A stretch of DNA of 35,828 nt from Bacteroidales bacterium (GTDB lineage Bacteria; Bacteroidota; Bacteroidia; Bacteroidales; WCHB1-69). The stretch covers positions 1 to 35,828 of the forward strand of contig JAFXPL010000110.1 in NCBI GenBank assembly GCA_017527945.1, written 5' to 3'. Position 1 is the stretch's first letter. Every line of letters begins with the position of its first letter. This document shows, piece after piece, positions 1 to 7,836 of the stretch. Position numbers and translations under genes: made by a program. Under the pieces are notes generated by a model that saw nothing but the letters and a program-made list of their open reading frames with translations, searched no databases and was not told the DNA's origin.

Positions 1-2
1 CG

Positions 3-713
3 GGGCACAACTTCCAGGAAACCCTCGACTACCGCGACGCGCTCGTGGAGCAGTTAGGGGCGCAGCTGGTCGTCGGCTCCGTGCAGGAGAGCATCGACAA
101 GGGACGTGTGAAGGAGGAAAAGGGCTACAACGCCAGCCGTAACCGTCTGCAGACCACAACGTTGTTAGACACCATCGAAGAATACAAGTTCGACGCGTGC
201 ATCGGAGGCGCTCGGCGTGATGAGGAGAAAGCCCGCGCCAAAGAGCGTTTTTTCTCGCATCGCGACGAATTCGGGCAGTGGAACCCCAAGAACCAGCGGC
301 CCGAACTGTGTAACATCTTCAACGGGCGCAAGAATATGGGCGAGCATTTCCGCGTGTTTCCCATCAGCAACTGGACTGAGATGGACGTCTGGCAGTACAT
401 CTATGCGGAGAAAATCCCGTTGCCGTCGCTCTACTTCACGCACGAGCGTCGCTGTTTCCTCCGCGACGGCCAGTGGTTGGCCGCCGAGCCCTGCATGATG
501 CTGAAACCCACTGAGGAGGTGGTCACCCGCCGCGTGCGCTGTCGCACCATCGGCGACATCACCTGTACCGGACTCACCATCTCCGAAGCCAACTCCTTGG
601 AGGACATCATCGCCGAGATCGCCGCCACCCGCATCACCGAACGCGGCGGCCGCGCCGATGACAAGCGCAGCGAAACCGCCATGGAGGACCGGAAGAAGGA
701 AGGGTACTTTTAG
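3..713 (+). CDS. cysD: Sulfate adenylyltransferase subunit 2 (partial, 5' end outside window)
   Basis: The reading frame is already open at base 3 (GHNFQET...) and runs to a TAG at 711-713, so the first part of the gene, including the PP-loop ATP-binding motif, lies before the window. The visible part is typical of CysD: CIGGARRDEEKARAKER, FFSHRDEFGQWNPKNQRPELW-like stretch (here ...ELCNIF), HFRVFPISNWTEMDVW, and the C-terminal RKKEGYF. CysD adenylylates sulfate with ATP, driven by the GTPase CysN, to give adenosine 5'-phosphosulfate (APS) in the cytoplasm. The next gene on the same strand is cysN, 122 bp away, and cysH follows, so this is an assimilatory sulfate-reduction operon. Identification is firm; only the missing N-terminus is unknown. 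Confidence 0.96.
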   Translation, partial: GHNFQETLDYRDALVEQLGAQLVVGSVQESIDKGRVKEEKGYNASRNRLQTTTLLDTIEEYKFDACIGGARRDEEKARAKERFFSHRDEFGQWNPKNQRPELCNIFNGRKNMGEHFRVFPISNWTEMDVWQYIYAEKIPLPSLYFTHERRCFLRDGQWLAAEPCMMLKPTEEVVTRRVRCRTIGDITCTGLTISEANSLEDIIAEIAATRITERGGRADDKRSETAMEDRKKEGYF

Positions 714-753
714 TTAGTAACGAACATTTATTTAAGACATAATTCCTTAAACA

Positions 754-821
754 GCCCCGAAGGGGCAAGACGCGCGAAGCGCTAATAACCCCACACAAGC
801 GCAGCGCAGTGTGGGGGTTAT
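754..821. repeat. Two GC-rich hairpins between cysD and cysN
   Basis: Two palindromes fill much of the 122-bp spacer. GCCCC-GAA-GGGGC lies at 754-766. A longer stem follows, with ATAACCCCACAC at 785-796 pairing with GTGTGGGGGTTAT at 809-821 (one extra G) around an AGCGCAGCGCA loop. Neither is followed by a T-run, so a simple terminator is unlikely inside an operon. The layout (GAAGGGGC hairpin, then a long stem with a GCGCAGCGC loop) looks like an interspersed intergenic repeat of Bacteroidales rather than a gene-specific signal; that is an inference from memory. Confidence 0.6.
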
Positions 822-835
822 AAAGATACAAAAAT

Positions 836-2119
836 ATGAATAACGGATACTTAGACATGGAGCTGCTGCGGTTCACGACCGCAGGCAGCGTGGATGACGG
901 CAAAAGCACGCTCATCGGCAGATTGTTATACGACAGCAAGTCGATTTTCGAGGACCAGCTGGAGGCGGTGGAGCAGGCCTCGCGGAGCCGCGGCAACGAG
1001 GAGGTGAACCTCGCGCTGCTCACCGACGGGCTGCGGGCCGAACGCGAGCAGGGCATCACCATCGACGTGGCCTACCGCTACTTCGCCACGCCCAAGCGCA
1101 AGTTCATCATCGCCGACACTCCCGGCCACATCCAATACACCCGTAACATGGTCACCGGCGCCTCCACCGCCGACCTCGCCATCATCCTCATCGACGCCCG
1201 CAACGGCGTGGTGGAGCAGACGGTGCGCCATTCCTACATCGCATCGCTGCTCGGCATCCCCTTTATCACCGTGTGCGTCAACAAAATGGACCTGGTCGAT
1301 TTCTCCGAGCAGGTCTTCACGGACATTCGGCACCGCTACGAAGAGATGGCCGCTAAGATCGGCATCCGCGCCTCGCTGCTCTTCATCCCGATTTCAGCCA
1401 AATATGGCGACAACGTGGTGGAAGCCTCCCGGAACATGCCGTGGTACGACGGCGGACCGCTGATGCACCTCTTGGAGACGGTCTCCATCGACCACAAAAT
1501 GGGCGACGAAACGCAACCGATCCGGTTTCCCGTGCAATACGTCATCCGGCCCATCTCCGACAAGTTCCCCGACTACCGCGCCTACGCGGGACGGCTCGCC
1601 GGCGGCGTGCTGCGCAAGGGCGACACCGTGCGCGTGCTCCCCTCCGGACTGACAAGCACCGTGAAGGCCATCATGCAGGCCGACAAAGAGTTGGATGCGG
1701 CGCATACGCCAGAATCGGTTTCCATCCTGCTGGATGACGACATCGACATCAGCCGAGGCGACATGATTGTGAGCAAGGACGGACCGCAGCCCATCGTGAC
1801 CCAGCAGTTCAAAATGCACTGCTGCTGGTTCAACGAGACGGAGATGCAGCTACGCAAACGCTACATCCTCCGCACCACCGTGTCGGAGACCGTCGCGATG
1901 GTGCAAGCAATTGATTACAAGGTGGACATCAACACGTTGGAACTTGTCGAAGGTGTGACATCGCTCAAAATGAACGACATTGCCTGCATCACGGTGAAGA
2001 CCGCAAACCCGATAGCAGTTGACCGCTATAACGAGAACCGCGTCACAGGCTCCGTCATCCTCATCGATCCTGACAGCTTCGAGACGGTGGGGGCGGGAAT
2101 GCTTTCGATTAAGAACTAA
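836..2119 (+). CDS. cysN: Sulfate adenylyltransferase subunit 1 (GTPase)
   Basis: CysN hydrolyses GTP to drive APS formation by CysD. The 427-residue protein has the translation-factor GTPase motifs in order: GSVDDGKST (P-loop, near residue 16), the effector region with EREQGITIDVAYRYF, DTPGHIQYTRNMVTGAS (G3), NKMDLVDF (G4) and the ISAKYGDNV region, followed by EF-Tu-like beta-barrel domains 2 and 3 (RPISDKFPDYRAYAG onward). It ends in GAGMLSIKN without a fused APS kinase (CysC) domain. No APS kinase is visible nearby, which fits the APS-reductase type of CysH encoded next. The ATG at 836 follows an A-rich leader without a Shine-Dalgarno sequence. The stop codon at 2117-2119 lies inside the first unit of a 7-bp tandem array. 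Confidence 0.96.
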   Translation: MNNGYLDMELLRFTTAGSVDDGKSTLIGRLLYDSKSIFEDQLEAVEQASRSRGNEEVNLALLTDGLRAEREQGITIDVAYRYFATPKRKFIIADTPGHIQYTRNMVTGASTADLAIILIDARNGVVEQTVRHSYIASLLGIPFITVCVNKMDLVDFSEQVFTDIRHRYEEMAAKIGIRASLLFIPISAKYGDNVVEASRNMPWYDGGPLMHLLETVSIDHKMGDETQPIRFPVQYVIRPISDKFPDYRAYAGRLAGGVLRKGDTVRVLPSGLTSTVKAIMQADKELDAAHTPESVSILLDDDIDISRGDMIVSKDGPQPIVTQQFKMHCCWFNETEMQLRKRYILRTTVSETVAMVQAIDYKVDINTLELVEGVTSLKMNDIACITVKTANPIAVDRYNENRVTGSVILIDPDSFETVGAGMLSIKN

Positions 2120-2169
2120 GAATTTAGAACTAAGAGTTTAGAACTAAGAATTTAGCATTTAGCATTTTA
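2114..2169 (+). repeat. Heptanucleotide tandem array between cysN and cysH
   Basis: Eight consecutive 7-bp units in perfect register: AACTAAG, AATTTAG, AACTAAG, AGTTTAG, AACTAAG, AATTTAG, CATTTAG, CATTTTA. The cysN stop codon (TAA, 2117-2119) lies in the first unit and the array ends 10 bp before the cysH ATG. Units carry TAA or TAG, so the 7-bp period puts stops in all three frames. Related 7-bp arrays occur at 22812, 28553, 28699, 28995 and 35271. Confidence 0.85.
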
Positions 2170-2179
2170 ATATTGAACA

Positions 2180-2890
2180 ATGGGCTATTTTAAAGATGAT
2201 ATTGCAGATTTGAATGCGCGTTTTGCGGAGGCCTCGCCGGAGGATTTGCTACGCCATTTTTGGGAAATCTATGGCGGCAGAATTGCTCTGTCGTCCAGTT
2301 TAAGTCTTGAAGACCAGACGCTTACAGACATATTGATGAAAGTCTGCCCAGAGGCGCGCATCTTCACACTCGACACAGGCAGACTGTTTCCGGAAACCTA
2401 CCAGCTGATCGACAAGACGAACCTGCACTACGGCATCCGCATGGAGGTATTCTGCCCTCAGACGGAGATGTTGCAGCGTTTCGTGCGCGAGCAGGGCATC
2501 AACCCTTTTTACGAAAGCATCGAAAAGCGGCATGCCTGCTGTTACGTACGCAAACTCGAACCCCTCGGCCGCGCGTTCCAAACCCTCGACGCCTGGATCT
2601 GCGGCCTCCGCCGCGAACAGTCCGTCACCCGCACCGACATGCGGAAAATCGAGTGGGACGAGAATCACAACGTATTGAAAATCAATCCGCTCATTGACTG
2701 GACCGAAGCGCAGGTATGGGCGTATGTAAAGGAGCACCATGTGCCGTATAACAAGTTGCACGACAACGGATATCCGAGCATCGGGTGCGAGCCTTGCACA
2801 CGGGCGGTGAAGCCCGGCGAAGACATCCGCGCCGGCCGCTGGTGGTGGGAATCGCCCGAACAACGCGAGTGCGGACTGCACAGGAGGTAA
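2180..2890 (+). CDS. cysH: Phosphoadenylyl/adenylyl-sulfate reductase, APS-reductase type with [4Fe-4S] motif
   Basis: This enzyme reduces adenylylated sulfate to sulfite with thioredoxin or glutaredoxin. The 236-residue protein has the PAPS-reductase fold: the SSSLSLEDQ phosphate-binding loop, the FTLDTGRLFPETY motif, EKRHACCYVRKLEPL, GLRREQSVTR, INPLIDWTEAQVW, GYPSIGCEPCTRA and a C-terminal ECGLHRR. The CC pair plus CxxC (HACC ... GCEPC) are the cluster ligands that mark APS reductases; enzymes that use PAPS lack them. Preferred substrate is therefore probably APS, consistent with CysN lacking a kinase domain. The ECGLH cysteine is the catalytic one. The gene converges with rsmI, the two stops being only 5 bp apart, and no terminator is visible between them. 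Confidence 0.93.
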   Translation: MGYFKDDIADLNARFAEASPEDLLRHFWEIYGGRIALSSSLSLEDQTLTDILMKVCPEARIFTLDTGRLFPETYQLIDKTNLHYGIRMEVFCPQTEMLQRFVREQGINPFYESIEKRHACCYVRKLEPLGRAFQTLDAWICGLRREQSVTRTDMRKIEWDENHNVLKINPLIDWTEAQVWAYVKEHHVPYNKLHDNGYPSIGCEPCTRAVKPGEDIRAGRWWWESPEQRECGLHRR

Positions 2891-2895
2891 CGCCC

Positions 2896-3558
2896 TCAGA
2901 CCATCACCACAAACTCCCCCTTCACGGGCTGCTGTCCGAAATGCTCGACAGCCTCCGCAAGCGTGCCCCGGAAGGTGAATGCATGGATTTTCGTGAGCTC
3001 CTTGGCCACGGCCACAGGACGCTCGGGCCCCATGACCTCCACCATCTTCTCCAACGTCTTCAGCAAACGGTGCGGCGACTCGTAGAAGACAACCGTCTCC
3101 TCCATTTCGGCGAAACGCTTCAGCAGGGTCTCCTTCCCTTTCTTGTGCGGAAGGAAACCAAAGAAGTAGAAACTGCTGCACGGGAAGCCTGACTGCACGA
3201 GGGCGGGCACGAAGGCCGTGGCACCGGGCAGGCACTCCACCTCCACCTCCTGTTTCAATGCCTCGCGCACAAGCAGATAGCCGGGATCGGAAATCCCCGG
3301 CGTGCCGGCATCGCTCACCAAGGCGGCCGTCTCGCACTGCTGAATCAACCGAATATAGTTCCCCACCTGCTCATGTTCGTTGAATATATGGTAGGCCATG
3401 CACCTCTTGCCCTCTATCTCGAAATGCTGGAGGAGGTTCTTGGTGGTGCGGGTGTCCTCGCAGAGAATCAAATCTGCGGATTTCAAGACTTTGAGCGCAC
3501 GAAGGGTGATGTCTTCGAGGTTTCCGATCGGGGTCGGGACGATAAACAGTTTTGCCAT
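2896..3558 (-). CDS. rsmI: 16S rRNA (cytidine(1402)-2'-O)-methyltransferase
   Basis: RsmI methylates the ribose of C1402 in the 30S decoding centre using S-adenosylmethionine. The protein (220 residues from the ATG at 3558) begins AKLFIVPTPIGNLEDITLRAL, followed by LCEDTRTTKNLL, VSDAGTPGISDPG and GATAFVPALVQSGFP, the hallmarks of this tetrapyrrole-methylase-fold family. It then has FFGFLPHKKGK and FYESPHR. The frame extends upstream to 3642, but that part is a terminator hairpin and the tRNA-Leu 3' region, so the start before AKLFIVPTP is preferred. Length is somewhat short of the E. coli protein (286), which is usual in Bacteroidetes. It follows tRNA-Leu and a hairpin on the same strand, so expression may depend on read-through. 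Confidence 0.95.
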   Translation of the reverse strand: MAKLFIVPTPIGNLEDITLRALKVLKSADLILCEDTRTTKNLLQHFEIEGKRCMAYHIFNEHEQVGNYIRLIQQCETAALVSDAGTPGISDPGYLLVREALKQEVEVECLPGATAFVPALVQSGFPCSSFYFFGFLPHKKGKETLLKRFAEMEETVVFYESPHRLLKTLEKMVEVMGPERPVAVAKELTKIHAFTFRGTLAEAVEHFGQQPVKGEFVVMV

Positions 3559-3569
3559 AACAGTGGGTT

Positions 3570-3606
3570 CTAAAACAACGAAAGACGGCTTTTGAAACCG
3601 TCTTTC
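3570..3606 (-). terminator. Hairpin terminator or attenuator between tRNA-Leu and rsmI
   Basis: On the minus strand, GAAAGACGG and CCGTCTTTC (3598-3606 and 3580-3588) form a perfect 9-bp stem around an 8-10 base loop, followed by a T-rich run (GTTGTTTTAG). It ends about 15 bp before the rsmI start. No promoter-like TAnnTTTG is seen between the hairpin and rsmI, so it may act as a partial terminator that releases tRNA-Leu. Confidence 0.75.
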
Positions 3607-3613
3607 TTGAGCG

Positions 3614-3696
3614 TGCCCAGAACAAGAGTCGAACTTGCACATCCGTTCGGATACTACACCCTGAATGTAGCGCGTCTACCATTCCGCCACCTGGGC
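3614..3696 (-). tRNA. tRNA-Leu (anticodon CAG)
   Basis: An 83-nt cloverleaf on the minus strand. The acceptor stem GCCCAGG pairs with TCTGGGC, with discriminator A at 3614 and no encoded CCA. The anticodon stem is CTACA/TGTAG with loop TTCAGGG, giving anticodon CAG. A variable arm of about 15 nt (TATCCGAACGGATGT) and a T-arm with GTTCGACT loop follow, as in class II leucine tRNAs. The 5' base (3696) directly touches the stop codon of the upstream queG-kdsD frame (TGA, 3699-3697), so maturation must cut at the end of that message. Confidence 0.93.
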
Positions 3697-5592
3697 TCAA
3701 TAAATACCCTCCTTGATGATGTCGTGAATATGAATCACGCCCTGGTAGTTTCCACCGTCATCCACCACAAAGATGTTGGTGATCTGGTGGTCTTTCATCA
3801 TCTGCAACGCATCCACGGCGAGGGTATTCCCGTGAATCGTCTTAGGTCTCGTGGTCATGATATCCGAAGCCTTCAAGGACATGATGTCCTGGTGCTTCTG
3901 GATAGCCCGGCGCAAGTCACCATCGGTGATGGCACCGACCACTTTTCCGTCTTCGACAACAGCGGTCACTCCAAGGCATTTCCCAGAGATTTCGAGGATA
4001 ACCTCCTGCATGGCCGCATCGCGATTGACCATAGGGACTTCGTTCTGCTTGTACAGGTCGCTGACCTTCAAGCGTGTGCGCCGACCGAGAATGCCTCCGG
4101 GGTGCACCTTCGCGAAATCCTCCGTGGAGAACCCGCGCATCTTGATGAGCGTGGACGCGAGGGCGTCACCGATGGCCAGCTGAGCCATCGCACTGCTCGT
4201 GGGAGCAAGGTTGTTGGGGCTTGCCTCGCGCGACACCGTGCAGTTGAGCACACAGTGCGCTTCCTTCGCCAACAGGGAGTCCGTGGCACCGACAATGGCG
4301 ATGAGGAGGTTCCCCTGGGCCTTCAAGAACGGGATCAGCAGGGCGATTTCCGGCGTGTTGCCGCTCTTGGAGAGGCAGACCACAATGTCATCCTTCTGTA
4401 TGATACCCAAGTCGCCGTGAACGGCATCGGCTGCGTGCATGAACACCGCCGGCGTTCCCGTGGAATTGAACGTGCCCACAATCTTCTGACTGATGATGGC
4501 GCTCTTTCCAATCCCCGTCACAATGACACGACCCTTGCATCGGATTATCTCCTGAACGGCCTTCACGAAATTGTCATCCAAGTAACCGACCAGCTTCGAC
4601 ACAGCCTCGGCTTCTTCCCCTATCACCTTCTTCCCGTATGCAATAATTTCCTGCGGTTCCATTCTTCCAAGATGCTTTTGTTGTCTTTTCTCTTCTATCA
4701 AAGAACGAAATCTTTCATACTTCCTTCTAAGAATCGAAGTATCCGAAAAATAACGCTTGAAATCCGTTTCACTCAGCGCTTCCAAGTCATCATTTTCGAG
4801 CGGCAAAAATAAGGATTTTTTCGATATGTTCGACGGGTTGGCTGATTTTTTTTTATTCTTCGGGCAAATCTCCTGGCAAATGTCACAACCAAACAGGTAT
4901 TTCTCGGTCGATAACTCACTGTAATTCGGTGTTTTATTCTCCGTATTATGATATGCCACGCACCGTTGCGCATCCACCCGGAAAGGGGTCTCCAATGCGT
5001 TCACAGGGCAACTTTTCACGCACAAATCACAATTCCCGCAGTCTGATTTTGGAAGAGAATCGTCATAAACATCGCAAAAACGGTCGATCAGCAACGTCCC
5101 CAAGACGAAAAAGGAGCCATGTGAGTTGTGCACCAGCCCGTTCTTCCCCATGCACCCTACCCCAGCCTCCACAGCCCAACGTTTCTCGGAGATGGCGGAA
5201 CTATCGACCGTAATACGATATTCCATTGATGGCCATACACTTACAATTTTATCCGCAAGCTGTTGCAGAAGATTTTTCACCAAGACATGGTAATCCTGAA
5301 TCCAGGTATAGCGGGCGAAAAGATAGCGGTCGGACTTCGGTGCGGTGTCGGTCAGGTAGTTGTACGCCACCACGACAACCGACTTGCAGCCCGGAAGCAG
5401 CGACGCCGGGTTGAAACGCCCCTCGACATCCCGCTCCAAAAAGCGCATCCCGGCATGGCAACCCAAGGACAGCGACTCGCGGAACTGCGCCTCCGCCTCA
5501 TCGAGCGGCCGCGACCGCGCAATGCCGCAGTCCTGGAAGCCGCACTCGGCCGCAAAAGCCTTGATTTGCTGTGAACAAACAATCTCCTCCAT
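3697..5592 (-). CDS. Fused epoxyqueuosine reductase - arabinose-5-phosphate isomerase
   Basis: A single 631-residue frame holds two complete enzymes. Residues 1-310 are QueG, the cobalamin/Fe-S enzyme for the last step of queuosine synthesis in tRNA. They include the VVVAYNYLTD region, ITVDSSAISEKRWAVEAG (catalytic Asp about 130), ferredoxin clusters CGNCDLCVKSCP (C185, C188, C191, C195) and CDICQEICPKN (C236, C239, C243). Residues 311-631 are KdsD/KpsF, which makes arabinose 5-phosphate for Kdo of lipopolysaccharide: MEPQEIIAYGKK start, SIS domain with GIGKSAIISQK and LSKSGNTPE, HPGGILGRR, then two CBS domains (about 515-631). There is no linker: the usual KdsD start Met is residue 311 (ATG at 4662). 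Bases about 4660-5060 are AT-richer than their surroundings. The two halves act in unrelated pathways. A lost stop or single indel is the alternative to a real bifunctional protein. Confidence 0.9.
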   Translation of the reverse strand: MEEIVCSQQIKAFAAECGFQDCGIARSRPLDEAEAQFRESLSLGCHAGMRFLERDVEGRFNPASLLPGCKSVVVVAYNYLTDTAPKSDRYLFARYTWIQDYHVLVKNLLQQLADKIVSVWPSMEYRITVDSSAISEKRWAVEAGVGCMGKNGLVHNSHGSFFVLGTLLIDRFCDVYDDSLPKSDCGNCDLCVKSCPVNALETPFRVDAQRCVAYHNTENKTPNYSELSTEKYLFGCDICQEICPKNKKKSANPSNISKKSLFLPLENDDLEALSETDFKRYFSDTSILRRKYERFRSLIEEKRQQKHLGRMEPQEIIAYGKKVIGEEAEAVSKLVGYLDDNFVKAVQEIIRCKGRVIVTGIGKSAIISQKIVGTFNSTGTPAVFMHAADAVHGDLGIIQKDDIVVCLSKSGNTPEIALLIPFLKAQGNLLIAIVGATDSLLAKEAHCVLNCTVSREASPNNLAPTSSAMAQLAIGDALASTLIKMRGFSTEDFAKVHPGGILGRRTRLKVSDLYKQNEVPMVNRDAAMQEVILEISGKCLGVTAVVEDGKVVGAITDGDLRRAIQKHQDIMSLKASDIMTTRPKTIHGNTLAVDALQMMKDHQITNIFVVDDGGNYQGVIHIHDIIKEGIY

Positions 5593-5594
5593 CG

Positions 5595-6236
5595 TTACAG
5601 GGTGATGCGTTCGAACTTCTCCGGAATCCTGATGCTCGTCACCCCCGGCACATTCAGCCTGACCACCTTGATCTTGCCGTGCACCTCTATCACCCGGTTC
5701 AACTCCTTGAAAACGAACTCGGTGAAGAAAGAGCTGGCACTGTCAACGGGCATGAACGAACGGTACTCGTAAGAGAGCTTCTGCCCTTTCGGCAGCTTGT
5801 CAAGGTCGCCGTTGAACAGCGCCTGGACCGTCTGGAAGTCGAAGGCAAACGGCAAAAGCCGGTTGAAAGGCGCATAGCTGTCGCGGAAATACTGCTGGGT
5901 CAGCTTGTTGACATAGACGATGCTGTCGGGGGTGAAAACGGCCCTCATGACCTCGACCCCATACGCGTGGATGTTCAAGTAGAGGATGCTGTCGGTGCGG
6001 TTGACCATGTAGAAGTTGCAGGTGCGCGTACCGCCGGTGTCGATGATGTCGGCCTTGCCGCGATAGGTGATCCAGTCGTAGCCCGCGGCCATCGGCAGGA
6101 CGGCGGTGTCTATCGGGACCGTGATGCCATCGGCAGCAACCGTCGAGCTGTCAGCAACTTGCGCGTACAAGGGCGGGGCCGTCATCCGCAGTCCGACGAC
6201 CACCAACATGGATAATATGTATTTCCGGATGTTCAT
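5595..6236 (-). CDS. Exported DUF4292-family protein
   Basis: A 213-residue exported protein (ATG at 6236; an in-frame ATG at 6251 adds five residues). A signal peptide NIRKYILSMLVVVGL...PPLYAQ is followed by features I recognise from DUF4292: YDWITYRGKADI, SILYLNIHAYGVEVMRAVFTPDSIVYVNKLTQQYF and FAFDFQTVQALFNGDL. The family resembles outer-membrane lipoprotein-sorting folds (LolA/LolB-like) and its function is unknown. Unlike many members it shows no clear lipobox cysteine. It is first in the unit with queG-kdsD (2-bp gap), tRNA-Leu and rsmI, from a promoter at 6285-6292. Family assignment is from motif recognition; function should be treated as unknown. Confidence 0.8.
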   Translation of the reverse strand: MNIRKYILSMLVVVGLRMTAPPLYAQVADSSTVAADGITVPIDTAVLPMAAGYDWITYRGKADIIDTGGTRTCNFYMVNRTDSILYLNIHAYGVEVMRAVFTPDSIVYVNKLTQQYFRDSYAPFNRLLPFAFDFQTVQALFNGDLDKLPKGQKLSYEYRSFMPVDSASSFFTEFVFKELNRVIEVHGKIKVVRLNVPGVTSIRIPEKFERITL

Positions 6237-6284
6237 CACACAAAAGACCATCTTCGAGAACGGAAGTTATATCTCAAAGAGGCG

Positions 6285-6292
6285 CAAAAGTA
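6285..6292 (-). promoter_or_regulatory. Bacteroidetes -7 box for the DUF4292 / queG-kdsD unit
   Basis: Minus-strand TACTTTTG matches the Bacteroidetes -7 consensus TAnnTTTG and lies about 50 bp upstream of the ATG at 6236. The IS element starts only 33 bp further upstream and has replaced whatever lay beyond the -33 region. Confidence 0.65.
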
Positions 6293-6324
6293 CGTTTTTT
6301 TTCAACTACCACCCTACTTAAAAA

Positions 6325-7770
6325 CTACTCTTTATACACATTTTTGGATCTTGCGAAAGCTATGATTTCAAGATGTTGGTTAAACCTGTCAAGGCCAATC
6401 TTCATGGTAATGTAGCCAGGTTTTCCATGCGCTTTGACATAACCGCTCCACCCCCCAAGTCGTGCGATAATCCATGCAGCCCACGCCAGCGAATGTTCGC
6501 GGAAAGGGTTTCTCCCATCCAGTGCCTTGGGCGAATGGCGGTGAATACGTTCCATCTCCACCTCCAGCAGTTCCCGTTCCGTCTCGTCAAACAGTCGACT
6601 TGTCGGAACACGTTCGTCCTGCTCGTCGTAGGCCCGCTTCAGTGTCACGCACCGCAATGCCGCGTACATGGTCAGCACTATCAGTTTCTTCACGGCCGAG
6701 CCGCTCTCCAACTGTACCGACTCGATGCGGAAGCCTTCAGACTTACTGACCCTGAACAACTCTTCGACGAACCAGCGGCACTTGTACCATTCCACGCACT
6801 GCACGGCATGTTCCACCGTGTCCACCACGTGCGACGTCAGCAACCGCCACTCTATCGGCGCCTCACTGGCAGGGACACTCGAAGGGTCTTCTATTGCATA
6901 GACACAGTAGCAGGTCAGTTCCTCCGGCACGTCGTCCAAACACTTGCGTCTCTTGTGTATGGTGACTTTGGCGTAACGGAGCGTCATTCTCGCTGTGCGA
7001 GAGCTCCTGCCCTTGTGACCGCGCAGGTACAGGTCGTAGGTGTAGGATACAGGAAGGCTTTCCATGTATTCCTTCATCCCCAGTCTTCCATCCTCCACGT
7101 CGCAGTCCACGGGACGGTCGTGGATGGAGCGGATCAGGAAGTCGCAGCCTGTGGCGAGGTCCTTGCACATGACCGAATAGATATCGCTCTCCCTGTCGCC
7201 CACCATCGTCTTTCGCACCTTCTTGGGAAGCGCGGCGGCGCTCTCCGAGGCGGCCTCGGCCCAGCGGAAGGACTCCTTCTGCTCCAGTTTCAACAAGCTG
7301 CGCTGCGTTGCCTTCTTTCTGCCCTGTGTACGGTCGCGGCTCCACACCTTTATGTGGCTGAAACCGACGGGCATCCTGCTGTCGGCATCCACCACCATGC
7401 ACGGGTGGGCGAAGATGCAGTATTGGTCAAGTTCGCTCGTGCCGTAGCCGAAATCCCTGTCCTTAACAGACAGGCGGCCTGAATGGCGGAATACGACCTC
7501 TGTCGTGTCCTGTATGCACAGCACGTGCGAGAGGTCGGAGCACCCCTTCGAACAGCCTTTTGCCAAATACTCGACCATTTCCTCCATCGTGAGCTTCTTG
7601 TTGTTGATTAAACGGCACGCTGCCATACGCTCGGTGTTGTTCTCGCAGCAGCTGTTGATGATGCTGGTCCCCTTGGCCACCATCTTGTCGGAAAGCCATC
7701 CTAGACGCTTCCCGATTCGGACATCGTTCCCGATTCCTTGAAATATTTCAAAACACGGGCAAAGATACAA
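6325..7770 (-). CDS. IS4-family (Tn5-like) DDE transposase
   Basis: The frame of up to 481 residues carries the Tn5-type features: N-terminal DNA-binding part with NNTERMAACRLINNKKLT, first catalytic Asp in CIQDTTEVVF, second in VGDRESDIY, and the Glu in the Y-(2)-R-(3)-E-(6)-K-like segment YKCRWFVEELFRVSKSEGF. It is therefore probably catalytically complete. The start is unclear. The frame opens with TTG at 7770, but a promoter -7 box covers 7760-7767, so the transcript starts inside this codon run. The first in-frame ATG is at 7683, after the conserved WLSDK. A non-ATG start between about 7750 and 7683 is likely. Confidence 0.9.
   Translation of the reverse strand: MYLCPCFEIFQGIGNDVRIGKRLGWLSDKMVAKGTSIINSCCENNTERMAACRLINNKKLTMEEMVEYLAKGCSKGCSDLSHVLCIQDTTEVVFRHSGRLSVKDRDFGYGTSELDQYCIFAHPCMVVDADSRMPVGFSHIKVWSRDRTQGRKKATQRSLLKLEQKESFRWAEAASESAAALPKKVRKTMVGDRESDIYSVMCKDLATGCDFLIRSIHDRPVDCDVEDGRLGMKEYMESLPVSYTYDLYLRGHKGRSSRTARMTLRYAKVTIHKRRKCLDDVPEELTCYCVYAIEDPSSVPASEAPIEWRLLTSHVVDTVEHAVQCVEWYKCRWFVEELFRVSKSEGFRIESVQLESGSAVKKLIVLTMYAALRCVTLKRAYDEQDERVPTSRLFDETERELLEVEMERIHRHSPKALDGRNPFREHSLAWAAWIIARLGGWSGYVKAHGKPGYITMKIGLDRFNQHLEIIAFARSKNVYKE
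7760..7767 (-). promoter_or_regulatory. -7 box of the IS transposase promoter
   Basis: Minus-strand TATCTTTG fits TAnnTTTG and lies just inside the right inverted repeat. It bears on the start: transcription should begin near 7753, downstream of the TTG that opens the longest frame. Confidence 0.55.
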
Positions 7771-7836
7771 ATCCTCTCTGAGTTATATCGAGGGTTGGAG
7801 AAATGTTATTAAGAGTAAGATGTGTATAAAGAGTAG

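Larger units (their letters stand above)
6325..7836 (-). mobile_element. IS4-family (Tn5/IS50-like) insertion sequence, about 1.5 kb
   Basis: A transposase gene fills the element. Terminal inverted repeats are CTACTCTTTATACACATTTT at 6325-6344 and its complement at 7817-7836, with one mismatch in 20 bp. The transposase stop codon (TAG) is the outermost three bases of the left repeat. I could not find a clean 9-bp target duplication: the flanks are ACTTAAAAA on the left and GTTGTCAAA on the right. This suggests flank rearrangement after insertion, or ends slightly misplaced. The element lies between the DUF4292 promoter and a remnant region. Confidence 0.85.

Noticed and set aside
3559..3642. 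N-terminal extension of RsmI
   Set aside because: The extra residues come from the terminator hairpin and tRNA 3' region; the conserved protein start is the ATG at 3558.
3592..4812. A 406-codon plus-strand frame across tRNA-Leu and kdsD
   Set aside because: It runs through the tRNA and opposite a clear KdsD sequence, with no family resemblance.
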